Positions 1 through 7,549 of a stretch of 23,181 nt of DNA are shown here, piece after piece. Where the stretch lies: the NCBI GenBank assembly GCA_022925895.1, contig JAKSYS010000809.1:1-23181 (forward strand). Direction: 5' to 3'. Position 1 is the stretch's first letter. Every line of letters begins with the position of its first letter. A model generated the notes under the pieces. That model was not told where the DNA came from, did no database searches, and saw only the letters and a list, made by a program, of their open reading frames with translations. A program made the position numbers and the translations under genes. Origin of the DNA: Fragilaria crotonensis (lineage: Eukaryota; Bacillariophyta; Fragilariophyceae; Fragilariales; Fragilariaceae).

Positions 1-1
1 G

Positions 2-384
2 TGTGATTCCATGTTAGTAACGATATCACGGAACGTGTAGATGTCCGAAGTGTGTATGGAATTACTCGTTTGCTGAATCAGACGGTGGAGCTATAAATAC
101 GTTCGGTCGGACATGGTGAAGCAAAGTAATTGTAAACTGCAATTATAATGAAGGATGTGGTCATGTTCACTCTTCATTGTAATATTCCTTAGATTGATTT
201 ATTGTGATCTGAAATGAGAGACCGACCACTGTATGAAAGTGGTCGTTTAGAATGTTCGTTTGAAATGTTTGAAACCGAGAAATCCAACTGCAATCTCAAA
301 TGGATACAGAGAAAGTACGTAGGAATGACGTCACAGCGAAATCCATTTGAGATTGGATTCCATGATTGGCATCATCCATCCACA
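2..384 (-). repeat. 3' LTR of the copia element
   Basis: This 383-bp LTR begins TGTGATTCC and ends CATCCACA on the plus strand. In element orientation it is the downstream (3') LTR. It contains a 15-bp perfect inverted repeat (291-305 with 341-355) around the palindrome TGACGTCA (326-333), and an 8-bp stem hairpin (CGACCACT/AGTGGTCG, 223-245). U3/R/U5 limits cannot be fixed by eye. A minus-strand AATAAA (198-203) and a TATAAT-like stretch near 139-154 exist but were not assigned. Confidence 0.95.
326..333. promoter_or_regulatory. TGACGTCA (CRE/bZIP-type) palindrome in LTR
   Basis: The full 8-bp palindrome TGACGTCA occurs here and at 7089-7096 in the other LTR. It is the consensus bound by CREB/ATF-type bZIP factors. 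In P. tricornutum TGACGT-type elements are known to give CO2/cAMP-responsive expression of a carbonic anhydrase gene. It lies inside the loop of a 15-bp inverted repeat in the U3-like end of the LTR. That it regulates this element is inference. Confidence 0.5.
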
Positions 385-391
385 CTCCCCC
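385..391 (-). other. Polypurine tract (plus-strand primer)
   Basis: Directly upstream of the 3' LTR in element orientation the minus strand reads GGGGGAG, followed by the LTR's TGTGG. A short purine run in this position is the normal RNase H-resistant primer for plus-strand DNA synthesis. Confidence 0.8.
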
Positions 392-432
392 GGATTCCGA
401 GGTGAAGAATTGACGTTGGACGAATCGGCACT

Positions 433-3400
433 TTACCATCCGAGAAGTTTCTTTCGGAGGTAGACGAACGGAACGGCGCCGAGAGGCTTCGTAAATATAT
501 CCGCAAGTTGTTCGGCGGACGCAATGGGAGCGATCTCCACGAGACCGGGTTCGAGGTGTTCTCTGAACCAGTGATATTTGACCGCGATGCTTTTGGAGCG
601 TGGAGTCATCTTGGGAGGATCGGAATTCGCGAGTGCAAGGCAGGCTTGGTTGTCCTCGAAGATGGTGGACTTGATGACCGAATGAGAGTCCTGCTTGAGA
701 TGGAGTGATGTGGTGACTTCGTCCAGGACGATACGGAGAGGAAGCAGAACGCGGAGAGCTTGAGATAAAGAAATGTATTCAGCTTCCATGGTGGAAAGAG
801 CAGTTTCGGTTTGAAGCTTGCTTGTCCAGGAGACTGGAATGCCTCCAAGTGTGATAACGAATCCCGAACGAGACTTCACGCTCTTGGGATCGTTAGGATC
901 ATGGGAGGCGAACAGACCAGCAAAATCGGCGTCTGCGTAGCAATCGAGGGTGATGTCTTTTGTTGGTCGAATGATCATTCCTTTGTCACGAGTCCCTAAT
1001 AGATAGCGTCCGATGCGCTTCAAAGCGATTCCATGAGGAGTACGGGGATCGATGGAGAATCTCGCACATTGATGATTAGAGAGGGAGAGTTCACAACGAG
1101 TGTTGGAGGATAGATACATGATTTTCCCAAGGACGGAGCGATAGTTGAAAGAATGGTCAAAAGGGGCGCTCTCTTTGTGAGGAGAGAGGACTTCAGATGC
1201 CGGAGTGATCTTGGAGGAGGCAGAGTCCGTGAGGCCAAAATCTGCGAGAATGCGCTCGATGAGACCCGTTTGAAGCATGAGAATAGTGCCGTCGGGTTGC
1301 ATGATGATGTCGACACCGAGATACCCTGCATAGTCGTCCTCGACTCCAAGATCGAAGCGGCATTCTCGGAGCTGATCAATGAAGTGGAGAATTTTGTCGT
1401 CATCGGAGCTGACGATGATCCCGTCGTCGACATAGAACGCGAAAACGAGTCCGTCGCGGAAGTATAAGCATGAATCGATGGTGCTCCGTTGAAAACCCAG
1501 TTTGTCCACGAGCGCCGCGCTGAGATGTTGATACCAGAGTTTCGCGGCGCGGATGTCGCCATACAAGGATTTTATCACTTTGTATACCTTGTCCTCCCCC
1601 GGAACTGAATATCCTGGCGGCAGCTCGAGGTATATCGGTTCCGGTAAATCGCTCTGGACGAAGGCGGCGTTGAAGTCGATGGTAGTGCTCTTGAGTTGTT
1701 GCGCAACGGTGAGTATAAAGAGTAAGCGAACTGTGCTCCAATCAACAACTGGCGAATAAGTGCCTTCAGACGCGTCAAGAACCTGAAGATCGCCGCGGAC
1801 AACAAACCGTGCCTTTAGCTTGTGTATCTCACCATTTGGTCGTCGTTTGCGTCGAAAAGCCCAGGTGGATCTGATGATTTGATGCCCTTTCGGCACGTCA
1901 GAACGATTGATCTCAGACATAGCGTCCTTCTTGCGAAGTGCGTCAAGCTCGATATCCATAGCTTCGTACCAAAGATCGATTTCTTGCGGAGAGAGGCGTT
2001 GAATGTCGCGAAGTGTCGGAGTGTCTGCGCTCGAGGCTTTGGCGCCGAGCGTGAACGGGTGGAACCATTCGACTTCGTCGGTGTACGGATCGATGTGCAA
2101 TTCGTTGAAAGCGTGGTAGGACGCATAATCTTCAGAGAATGGTGCGTCCCAATCCAAAGAGTGGAGAAAAAGGTCGTCGTGGGAGAGGGTGGGAACGATG
2201 TGCCCTAAGAGAGTTCTCGATGATGGTGTGAGTTGGACCGTGTAGTTAGTCCATTCGTCTCCAAACACCCGTTGATTGGGACGTCGAATACGGCGAGGTC
2301 TCCCTGGTGTGTCTTGGTGAGGATGGAGACAAGGAGGCTGATCGATCGCATCATTTTGATCGACGACGATAGGGTCGATTTGCACAGCGTCAGCCGGCCC
2401 AGGGACGTGAGGTGGCGGCGCAACATCCTCTGGAGCAATGATTGCTGGAGCGGGATCCGGACGCAGTTCTGCCAACGGAAGCCAATCGGGGTCGATCTCC
2501 GGAAACGCGAGGACATCGTCGTCCTCTTCTTCTTCATCAGGTCCGTAATAGTCTCTTTCGGAGACGAACAATTCGACCCAGGTCCCATCATCTTCTTCGA
2601 CGCTATGCACAGTCGTAAAGAGCTCGTCGAATACCACGTGGAACTGTGGGCTGATGGAATCCGTTTGTAGATTCCGCATAAGGCCGATGGTCGAGGAGTG
2701 ATTTCGGCTGAATCCCAGGAATTGCCCGCGTCGCGCCTTGGGTGCCCACTTTGGAATTTTCTTTCCATCCTGAAGAGTGGGGCTGAGCACATATCCTGGA
2801 CAACCCCATACCCGGACGCGTTGTAAGTGTTGGCAAGAAACACTGGATCCGCAGAAGATCTCAATCGGAGCCCATCCATGTGATCGATGAGGTGTGTGAT
2901 TGTACATCCAACATGCGTGATCGAGGGCAAACGGCCACAGCTCGACTTGGAATTCCTCCGGCCAATGAAGAAACGAATGCTGCATCATTGCACGAGCACG
3001 TTCGGTAACTGTTCGAATGGCGCGCTCGGCAACTCCGTTTTGATGATGAGCGCCGACGCCGGACAGTTTCAGCTCTTGTTCGTCTTTGGCCAATGCATCG
3101 GTGAATTCCTTGACCTTGAATATTCCGTTGTCTCCATGGTATGAATGTATCTTCTTCCCGCAGGTTTTGGCGATCCGCTCGAAGGCGCGCTTGGAGATGA
3201 GAGTGTCCGATGCTCGTAGGGATACTTGATGAAAGCATTGTATGAAACCGCTAGCGTGATCGCAGAAGATGGTGCCGCCGGCGTACTTGGACCCAAAAGT
3301 GCCTTTCCCTCGTCCGGTCGACAAGCGCCCACGCACAGACGATTCGTATTGGTCAATGGAAACGCATGAACCAGGTGTGAGATCGCCGATCTTCAGAAGT

Positions 3401-4407
3401 TGTTCGTGATGGGTGGTGGTGGTAGACGTTTCAGTACTGCGGCGCTTGGCCCGTGCGATTTGACAAGCCGCGCATAGTGGAGGTTTGCAAGTGCTTGCGG
3501 ATGAGTGCTTGGGGGTGATGCAGGGATCCGCTGGTTTGGTGGCACATATGTTGGAAGATGGAGGAAAGATTTTCTCAATCGTGCGAGGTCGCATGAGTTG
3601 TTGTACATGCGCGAACCCGAGATGCCCAAGCCGAGCATGCCATAGCAATAGGTCCTTCTGAGCCGCAGTGATGTTCTGATTGGTCTCCTCAAACACGGAC
3701 ATGGTGGAGATAGCTTGACGTTGACATGAGATGCACGTGGGATGAGGTTCGATAGGAACTTGTTGCGAACACTGTCCTTGTTTGTGACACGGAAGTTTCG
3801 CCAAAGCGACCGGCAAGTTTGAACGTGGGTCAATAGGACATTGGAAACGGGTCCTGTCCTCGTCGGCGTTCATCCAGAAGTAGTTCGAGTTCCCACCGAA
3901 TTGATCGAGGGAGTGATCGAAGCCCTTGTAGAGGCAGAAGTCCTGAGGAGAAAGGAGGCGAACCTTTGAGGCCGGGACATGATGACATGGTACGACGAGG
4001 TGCAGGTGTGTCCCGTCTTCGCTTATCAAAGTCCAGCGGACGAGACCGTAACCAGCCATGGGAGTGGGGCCGTTTACCGTTTGTACTTTCCCAACGGATC
4101 CTTCATGATATTGGATGAAGTCCCTCTTATCTGGAGTGATGGCGAAGGTGCAGCCAGTGTCGAGAATGATGTCGACCACTTCATCGTCAGGTCCTCTCGA
4201 GAGAAGTGCGGCGACAAAGTCGGGATCAAAATCTGACCGTTGGATGTGGGAATGAAGGCAGAGAGGCAAACGACAATCGTCCGATAGCAAACGAAGGCTC
4301 GAAGGGAGAACGTTGGGACATGAGTTTGGATGTACTTCGCGTCCTCGTTCATGTACTCTTTCGTTGTTGTCAATGTAGCGACAGACGTATGGAGTCGGCG
4401 GTGGCAC
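433..4407 (-). CDS. pol: Retrotransposon Pol polyprotein (PR-IN-RT-RNH)
   Basis: The frame gives 1324 codons from a GTG at 4407; that GTG is only the first start-like codon, and the frame is open back to 4659. Numbering from it: aspartic protease DTG at 83-85; integrase zinc domain with H257, H262, C312, C315; integrase catalytic D352, D426, E461, with HHQNGVAERAIR; an acidic linker (~605-640); reverse transcriptase from ~845, with TTIDFNAAF (D911), KSLYGDIRAAKLWY and YVDD at 992-995; RNase H with DCYADADFAG (~1155), TMEAEY (~1207) and FEDNQ. It ends LRKKLLGW, 42 nt before the polypurine tract. No stop or frameshift breaks any catalytic domain. There is no ATG near its start, so synthesis as a Gag-Pol fusion is likely. 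Confidence 0.95.
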   Translation of the reverse strand: MPPPTPYVCRYIDNNERVHERGREVHPNSCPNVLPSSLRLLSDDCRLPLCLHSHIQRSDFDPDFVAALLSRGPDDEVVDIILDTGCTFAITPDKRDFIQYHEGSVGKVQTVNGPTPMAGYGLVRWTLISEDGTHLHLVVPCHHVPASKVRLLSPQDFCLYKGFDHSLDQFGGNSNYFWMNADEDRTRFQCPIDPRSNLPVALAKLPCHKQGQCSQQVPIEPHPTCISCQRQAISTMSVFEETNQNITAAQKDLLLWHARLGHLGFAHVQQLMRPRTIEKIFPPSSNICATKPADPCITPKHSSASTCKPPLCAACQIARAKRRSTETSTTTTHHEQLLKIGDLTPGSCVSIDQYESSVRGRLSTGRGKGTFGSKYAGGTIFCDHASGFIQCFHQVSLRASDTLISKRAFERIAKTCGKKIHSYHGDNGIFKVKEFTDALAKDEQELKLSGVGAHHQNGVAERAIRTVTERARAMMQHSFLHWPEEFQVELWPFALDHACWMYNHTPHRSHGWAPIEIFCGSSVSCQHLQRVRVWGCPGYVLSPTLQDGKKIPKWAPKARRGQFLGFSRNHSSTIGLMRNLQTDSISPQFHVVFDELFTTVHSVEEDDGTWVELFVSERDYYGPDEEEEDDDVLAFPEIDPDWLPLAELRPDPAPAIIAPEDVAPPPHVPGPADAVQIDPIVVDQNDAIDQPPCLHPHQDTPGRPRRIRRPNQRVFGDEWTNYTVQLTPSSRTLLGHIVPTLSHDDLFLHSLDWDAPFSEDYASYHAFNELHIDPYTDEVEWFHPFTLGAKASSADTPTLRDIQRLSPQEIDLWYEAMDIELDALRKKDAMSEINRSDVPKGHQIIRSTWAFRRKRRPNGEIHKLKARFVVRGDLQVLDASEGTYSPVVDWSTVRLLFILTVAQQLKSTTIDFNAAFVQSDLPEPIYLELPPGYSVPGEDKVYKVIKSLYGDIRAAKLWYQHLSAALVDKLGFQRSTIDSCLYFRDGLVFAFYVDDGIIVSSDDDKILHFIDQLRECRFDLGVEDDYAGYLGVDIIMQPDGTILMLQTGLIERILADFGLTDSASSKITPASEVLSPHKESAPFDHSFNYRSVLGKIMYLSSNTRCELSLSNHQCARFSIDPRTPHGIALKRIGRYLLGTRDKGMIIRPTKDITLDCYADADFAGLFASHDPNDPKSVKSRSGFVITLGGIPVSWTSKLQTETALSTMEAEYISLSQALRVLLPLRIVLDEVTTSLHLKQDSHSVIKSTIFEDNQACLALANSDPPKMTPRSKSIAVKYHWFREHLEPGLVEIAPIASAEQLADIFTKPLGAVPFVYLRKKLLGW

Positions 4408-4659
4408 AGGAGTCTTGATGTTCAGGAAGTGAAGTGAGATGATAAACAGGTAGAAGGGAAGATAAGAGATGAAAGAAAGAAAGATGAAGAGACGAGATAG
4501 AACCCATCGGAGAATGAGTGCACGAAGGAGACGCCCAAGACATGAGGAACGGAAGAACTGTCCGACGGCGAGGATGAGAATGCGACGTTCAAAATCATTG
4601 AAGGGAAGGGAGTGGCCTGTGAACGCGACAAAAGTCTGCCATAATGTCCGGCCAAACCT
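4408..4659 (-). other. Open gag-pol linker with hydrophobic segment
   Basis: These 84 codons are in the same frame as gag and pol and contain no stop. They contain no ATG, GTG or TTG codon either, so pol is not obviously started internally. Codons 57-79 after the TGA (4491-4423) encode a 23-residue uncharged stretch rich in Phe, Leu, Ile and Ser that looks like a membrane segment. The DNA there is also strongly pyrimidine-rich on the coding strand, so an intron's 3' tract is an alternative reading; no convincing donor upstream of the TGA was identified. Confidence 0.75.
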
Positions 4660-6432
4660 TCAGAGTCCTCCGTTAAAGTAGTTCCGAGTCAGCGGAGGAG
4701 CTGTACTTGCTGGAAGGTCAGTCGTGTTGTCGTTGTCGGAATGACCTTCAGGATATGGAACGACGAGATTGGCAGATGGAGTGGGAATGGGTGCACCGGT
4801 ACCAGAAGCATGGGGGTGTGCTCCCCTGGGTCGACGATTGTTGTTGACGACGAAGCCAGGTACATGTTCGTGCGTGAAGTGTCCGCGATCTCCAAAGAAC
4901 CAACGCTCGCACGTTCCACACCATTTGAAAATCTTGTTCTCGAAGGGTCTTTCATTGGGTTCACCTGCTGTCGGCGCAGTGCGATTCCATGGTGGCATCG
5001 TAATTGGAGTACGTTCGCGTCGTCCGCCAGAGTTTGGATTGGTTGGCGCGCGTTGAGCTTGGAAGGATGAGCCCTGGTGCCCCACTGCGTCCCAGCGTTT
5101 GGAAAGAATGAGCGAACGGTAGTGCTCTTCCGCATTGTTGAGAAGATCGTTGACCGAAAGACGCACGCGGTTGAGGCTTGCATTAGTTGAAAGAGTCTTC
5201 AAGAAAAGTTGAAAGTCAGAGACGGTGCAGGTCTCAAGAATGTCGTACACGATGGCGTCGATGTCAGGAGGTAACATGTTCACCATCTCCAACCAGATGA
5301 TGGTAGAGCGAATGATTTTGGCCACCTTTGCGATCGATTGTCCTTCCTGATCAACAACCTTGAGTGACGTGAGTTCCTGCGTGATGGCACGAACCGCTTT
5401 GGAATCGACAGTAGTCATCTGTTGCACGAGCTCGTAATAATAGAGCGGACCGAAACGTTCAAAAGTCTGATATTTCAACATCTTCGCGTCGATGATTCCT
5501 TGAAGGTCCTTGTCGCAGGAGTTTCGGATCGCTTCGTACGACCAGGACAAGTTCTCCTGGCTGAGGGCAGTTCCTCGCTTGTAATGGAAAAACGTGGACC
5601 TCTCGACCTCGTGAATTGGGGGCATTATGTTTGCAGAGAGGATGTTGGTGGGAGCCCCGCCATGGCTATCAGGATCGAGCAGAGCCCCGGTCGTGTCGAA
5701 CTTGAGGATGAGAAAGACGGAATGGGCGGAGACACTGGTGATATGTTTCTGGAGCTCGGTTCGGAGTTGGGAGAACGACATGATGTTTTCGATGGTGGAA
5801 ATCTCGTCTAGACCGACGATCGTGGAGGATGCCTTGAACTTCGATGCGATACCTTTGATGAAGGTCGTGTAGATCTTGTTCTTCTCGGAAGCACTGAGAC
5901 GGAGCCTGTCCGCCTTTGAAATGACTTGCATGCACCCATATTCCAGCTCGACCTGAGTGCGTTCGATTGGAAGGAAATCTCCGAGAAGGTCGTTGAAGGC
6001 ACCCGAAAAAGGTGTCGCGGGGGCAGAGGAATCGATGATGCTGGTGCTTCCGAAGGTGGAGGCGGCAACGGGAGGGGCCGTAGGAATCGAGGGGGCGGTA
6101 GATCCGGTGCGACGAAGAAGGGCGATTTCGGACTCGAGGGCCAGGATCGTAGCGGCAACGCGGGCGGATTCCTCTGCTTCCTCACGAGTCTCCGTCGCCG
6201 TGAGGCTCCTGTCGATTGCTGCGATCGCTGCGATGCGTGCGGCGTCTTCGGCATCGAGTTCGGATTCCACTATGGCGACGATCGCGGCGCGTTCAACTGG
6301 GATTGGATCGCGTAAGATGGGTGCTCCCCCGGCCTCGGCGAGAAGGGCGTCTTCGGCTCGTTCGGCAAGGATACGCGTCCTTTCATAAAGAATGGCAGCG
6401 GCACGAGCGGCGTCTTCAGGATCGGAGGGCAT
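4660..6432 (-). CDS. gag: Retrotransposon Gag (capsid/nucleocapsid) protein
   Basis: A 590-aa frame starts at an ATG 332 nt downstream of the 5' LTR. The first ~110 residues are rich in Ala, Glu and Arg and look helical or coiled-coil. The middle (~130-440) has the mixed helical character of a copia capsid. Near the C-terminus, a Cys/His cluster reads KWCGTCERWFFGDRGHFTHEH. This CX2CX9HX2H arrangement differs from the usual CX2CX4HX4C knuckle, but would suit zinc and RNA binding. The frame ends at TGA (4662-4660) after a low-complexity Pro/Thr/Asn tail. Beyond the TGA the same frame stays open into pol, so TGA readthrough, or a spliced or edited form, could give a Gag-Pol fusion. Gag would package element RNA in cytoplasmic particles. 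Confidence 0.88.
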   Translation of the reverse strand: MPSDPEDAARAAAILYERTRILAERAEDALLAEAGGAPILRDPIPVERAAIVAIVESELDAEDAARIAAIAAIDRSLTATETREEAEESARVAATILALESEIALLRRTGSTAPSIPTAPPVAASTFGSTSIIDSSAPATPFSGAFNDLLGDFLPIERTQVELEYGCMQVISKADRLRLSASEKNKIYTTFIKGIASKFKASSTIVGLDEISTIENIMSFSQLRTELQKHITSVSAHSVFLILKFDTTGALLDPDSHGGAPTNILSANIMPPIHEVERSTFFHYKRGTALSQENLSWSYEAIRNSCDKDLQGIIDAKMLKYQTFERFGPLYYYELVQQMTTVDSKAVRAITQELTSLKVVDQEGQSIAKVAKIIRSTIIWLEMVNMLPPDIDAIVYDILETCTVSDFQLFLKTLSTNASLNRVRLSVNDLLNNAEEHYRSLILSKRWDAVGHQGSSFQAQRAPTNPNSGGRRERTPITMPPWNRTAPTAGEPNERPFENKIFKWCGTCERWFFGDRGHFTHEHVPGFVVNNNRRPRGAHPHASGTGAPIPTPSANLVVPYPEGHSDNDNTTDLPASTAPPLTRNYFNGGL

Positions 6433-6764
6433 GGTGTTGATGGAAGGATATAAGGAGATGGAAGGATAAAAGGATAAGAGATGATTTTGTGGGATTGATC
6501 TTGAGATTTGGAGGTCTGAACCGCACGAGAGGGATTGATATAGAGATGCGTAGAAAAAGGATGGAAGGATGATGGATGAAAAGTAGTATAAGGGATACGC
6601 AGGAAGGGATTGCTGTCATAGAGACATGTAGGATGTGTAGAGATGAAGCTGAAGAGAAGATGACCGATGGGAAGAGTGAATCAAAATAAGATTTGAAAGG
6701 GGAACTTAGGATAAGCTCATAATATTATAAATCGTGAGCAGAGTAAGTGCTTGGGCTCATAACC
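6433..6764 (-). other. Retrotransposon 5' leader
   Basis: The 332 nt between the 5' LTR and the gag ATG contain the primer-binding site at the LTR edge and an otherwise unremarkable untranslated leader, which may hold packaging signals. No conserved structure was identified by eye. Confidence 0.6.
6753..6764 (-). other. Primer-binding site, initiator tRNA-Met anticodon-arm type
   Basis: Immediately downstream of the 5' LTR the minus strand reads GGTTATGAGCCC. Its complement (plus strand, GGGCTCATAACC) is the anticodon arm of eukaryotic initiator tRNA-Met, with CAT as anticodon, rather than a tRNA 3' end. Drosophila copia has a nearly identical site and primes with the 5' half of initiator tRNA-Met cleaved in the anticodon arm. 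The same priming is inferred here; the tRNA itself is not in the window. Confidence 0.85.
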
Positions 6765-7147
6765 TGTGATTCCATGTTAGTAACGATATCACGGAACGTG
6801 TAGATGTCCGAAGTGTGTATGGAATTACTCGTTTGCTGAATCAGACGGCGGAGCTATAAATACGTTCGGTCGGACATGGTGAAGCAAAGTAATTGTAAAC
6901 TGCAATTATAATGAAGGATGTGGTCATGTTCACTCTTCATTGTAATATTCCTTAGATTGATTTATTGTGATCTGAAATGAGAGACCGACCACTGTATGAA
7001 AGTGGTCGTTTAGAATGTTCGTTTGAAATGTTTGAAACCGAGAAATCCAACTGCAATCTCAAATGGATACAGAGAAAGTACGTAGGAATGACGTCACAGC
7101 GAAATCCATTTGAGATTGGATTCCATGACTGGCATCATCCATCCACA
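6765..7147 (-). repeat. 5' LTR of the copia element
   Basis: This is the 383-bp partner of the LTR at 2-384, offset by 6763 bp and identical except for two transitions. It carries C at 6849 and 7129 where the other copy has T; the first is a CpG-to-TpG type change. In element orientation this copy would drive transcription, with the inverted repeat and TGACGTCA (7089-7096) about 50-60 bp inside its 5' edge, as expected for U3 promoter elements. Confidence 0.95.
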
Positions 7148-7549
7148 ACAAGGTTGACTCAAATGATTGTGCCATACTGTTGCTTTGCAGTTAATGCCAC
7201 TGCTATTTGTATGAGAAAAAGGTATGTCCAGGGTTATCCCAAGGACACGGCAAGGAACAAGAAATGTTCAGAAATTTTCTTCAGGCAGATCTAGAGTAGA
7301 AGAAGTGCCACAAATCTTCTATGCAGAATTTGTGGCTAGCATGGATGTTGTTTATGTTTCATTTTTGATCAGGATCCTCTTCAATAGCTTTTGCCTCTGG
7401 AGGAACTGAGAGACAGAGATAATGTATTCCCTGTCGCTAAAGTTGAGAACTGTCAGCCGAGAGGAAAGCCCATTTAGTATAGTCTCTACCGGTAGTACAA
7501 TTACTTCCCGAGTTGTATTGTTTTCTAGGCATGTAGTTACTTTTACTTT
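7148..7549. other. Retrotransposon flank, no recognisable gene
   Basis: ACAAG at 7148-7152 is the presumed right copy of the target duplication. The rest has short ORFs in several frames, none matching a family I recognise. It leads directly into the repeat array. It may be degraded mobile DNA, but nothing in it proves that. Confidence 0.5.

Larger units (their letters stand above)
2..7147 (-). mobile_element. Ty1/copia LTR retrotransposon, near-intact
   Basis: A complete copia-type element lies on the minus strand, so its 5' end is at 7147 and its 3' end at 2. Two 383-bp direct repeats (2-384 and 6765-7147) start TG and end CA. Between them, in element order, are a primer-binding site, a leader, gag (6432-4660), pol in the order protease, integrase, RT, RNase H (4407-433), and a polypurine tract. 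Integrase before RT defines copia rather than gypsy. The LTRs differ at two positions only (T86/C6849 and T366/C7129), implying recent insertion. The base at 1 (G) agrees with the last base of ACAAG at 7148-7152, the likely 5-bp target duplication, but the rest of the left copy is outside the window. It resembles the diatom CoDi copia lineages; the exact clade is not resolved. Confidence 0.95.

Noticed and set aside
91-98. Plus-strand TATAAATA in the LTR as an antisense promoter
   Set aside because: A TATA-like word alone, with no supporting initiator or transcript evidence, is not enough.
214-405. Plus-strand ORF inside the LTR (also 6977-7294)
   Set aside because: It lies on the antisense strand of both LTRs, and its continuation differs completely outside the LTR.
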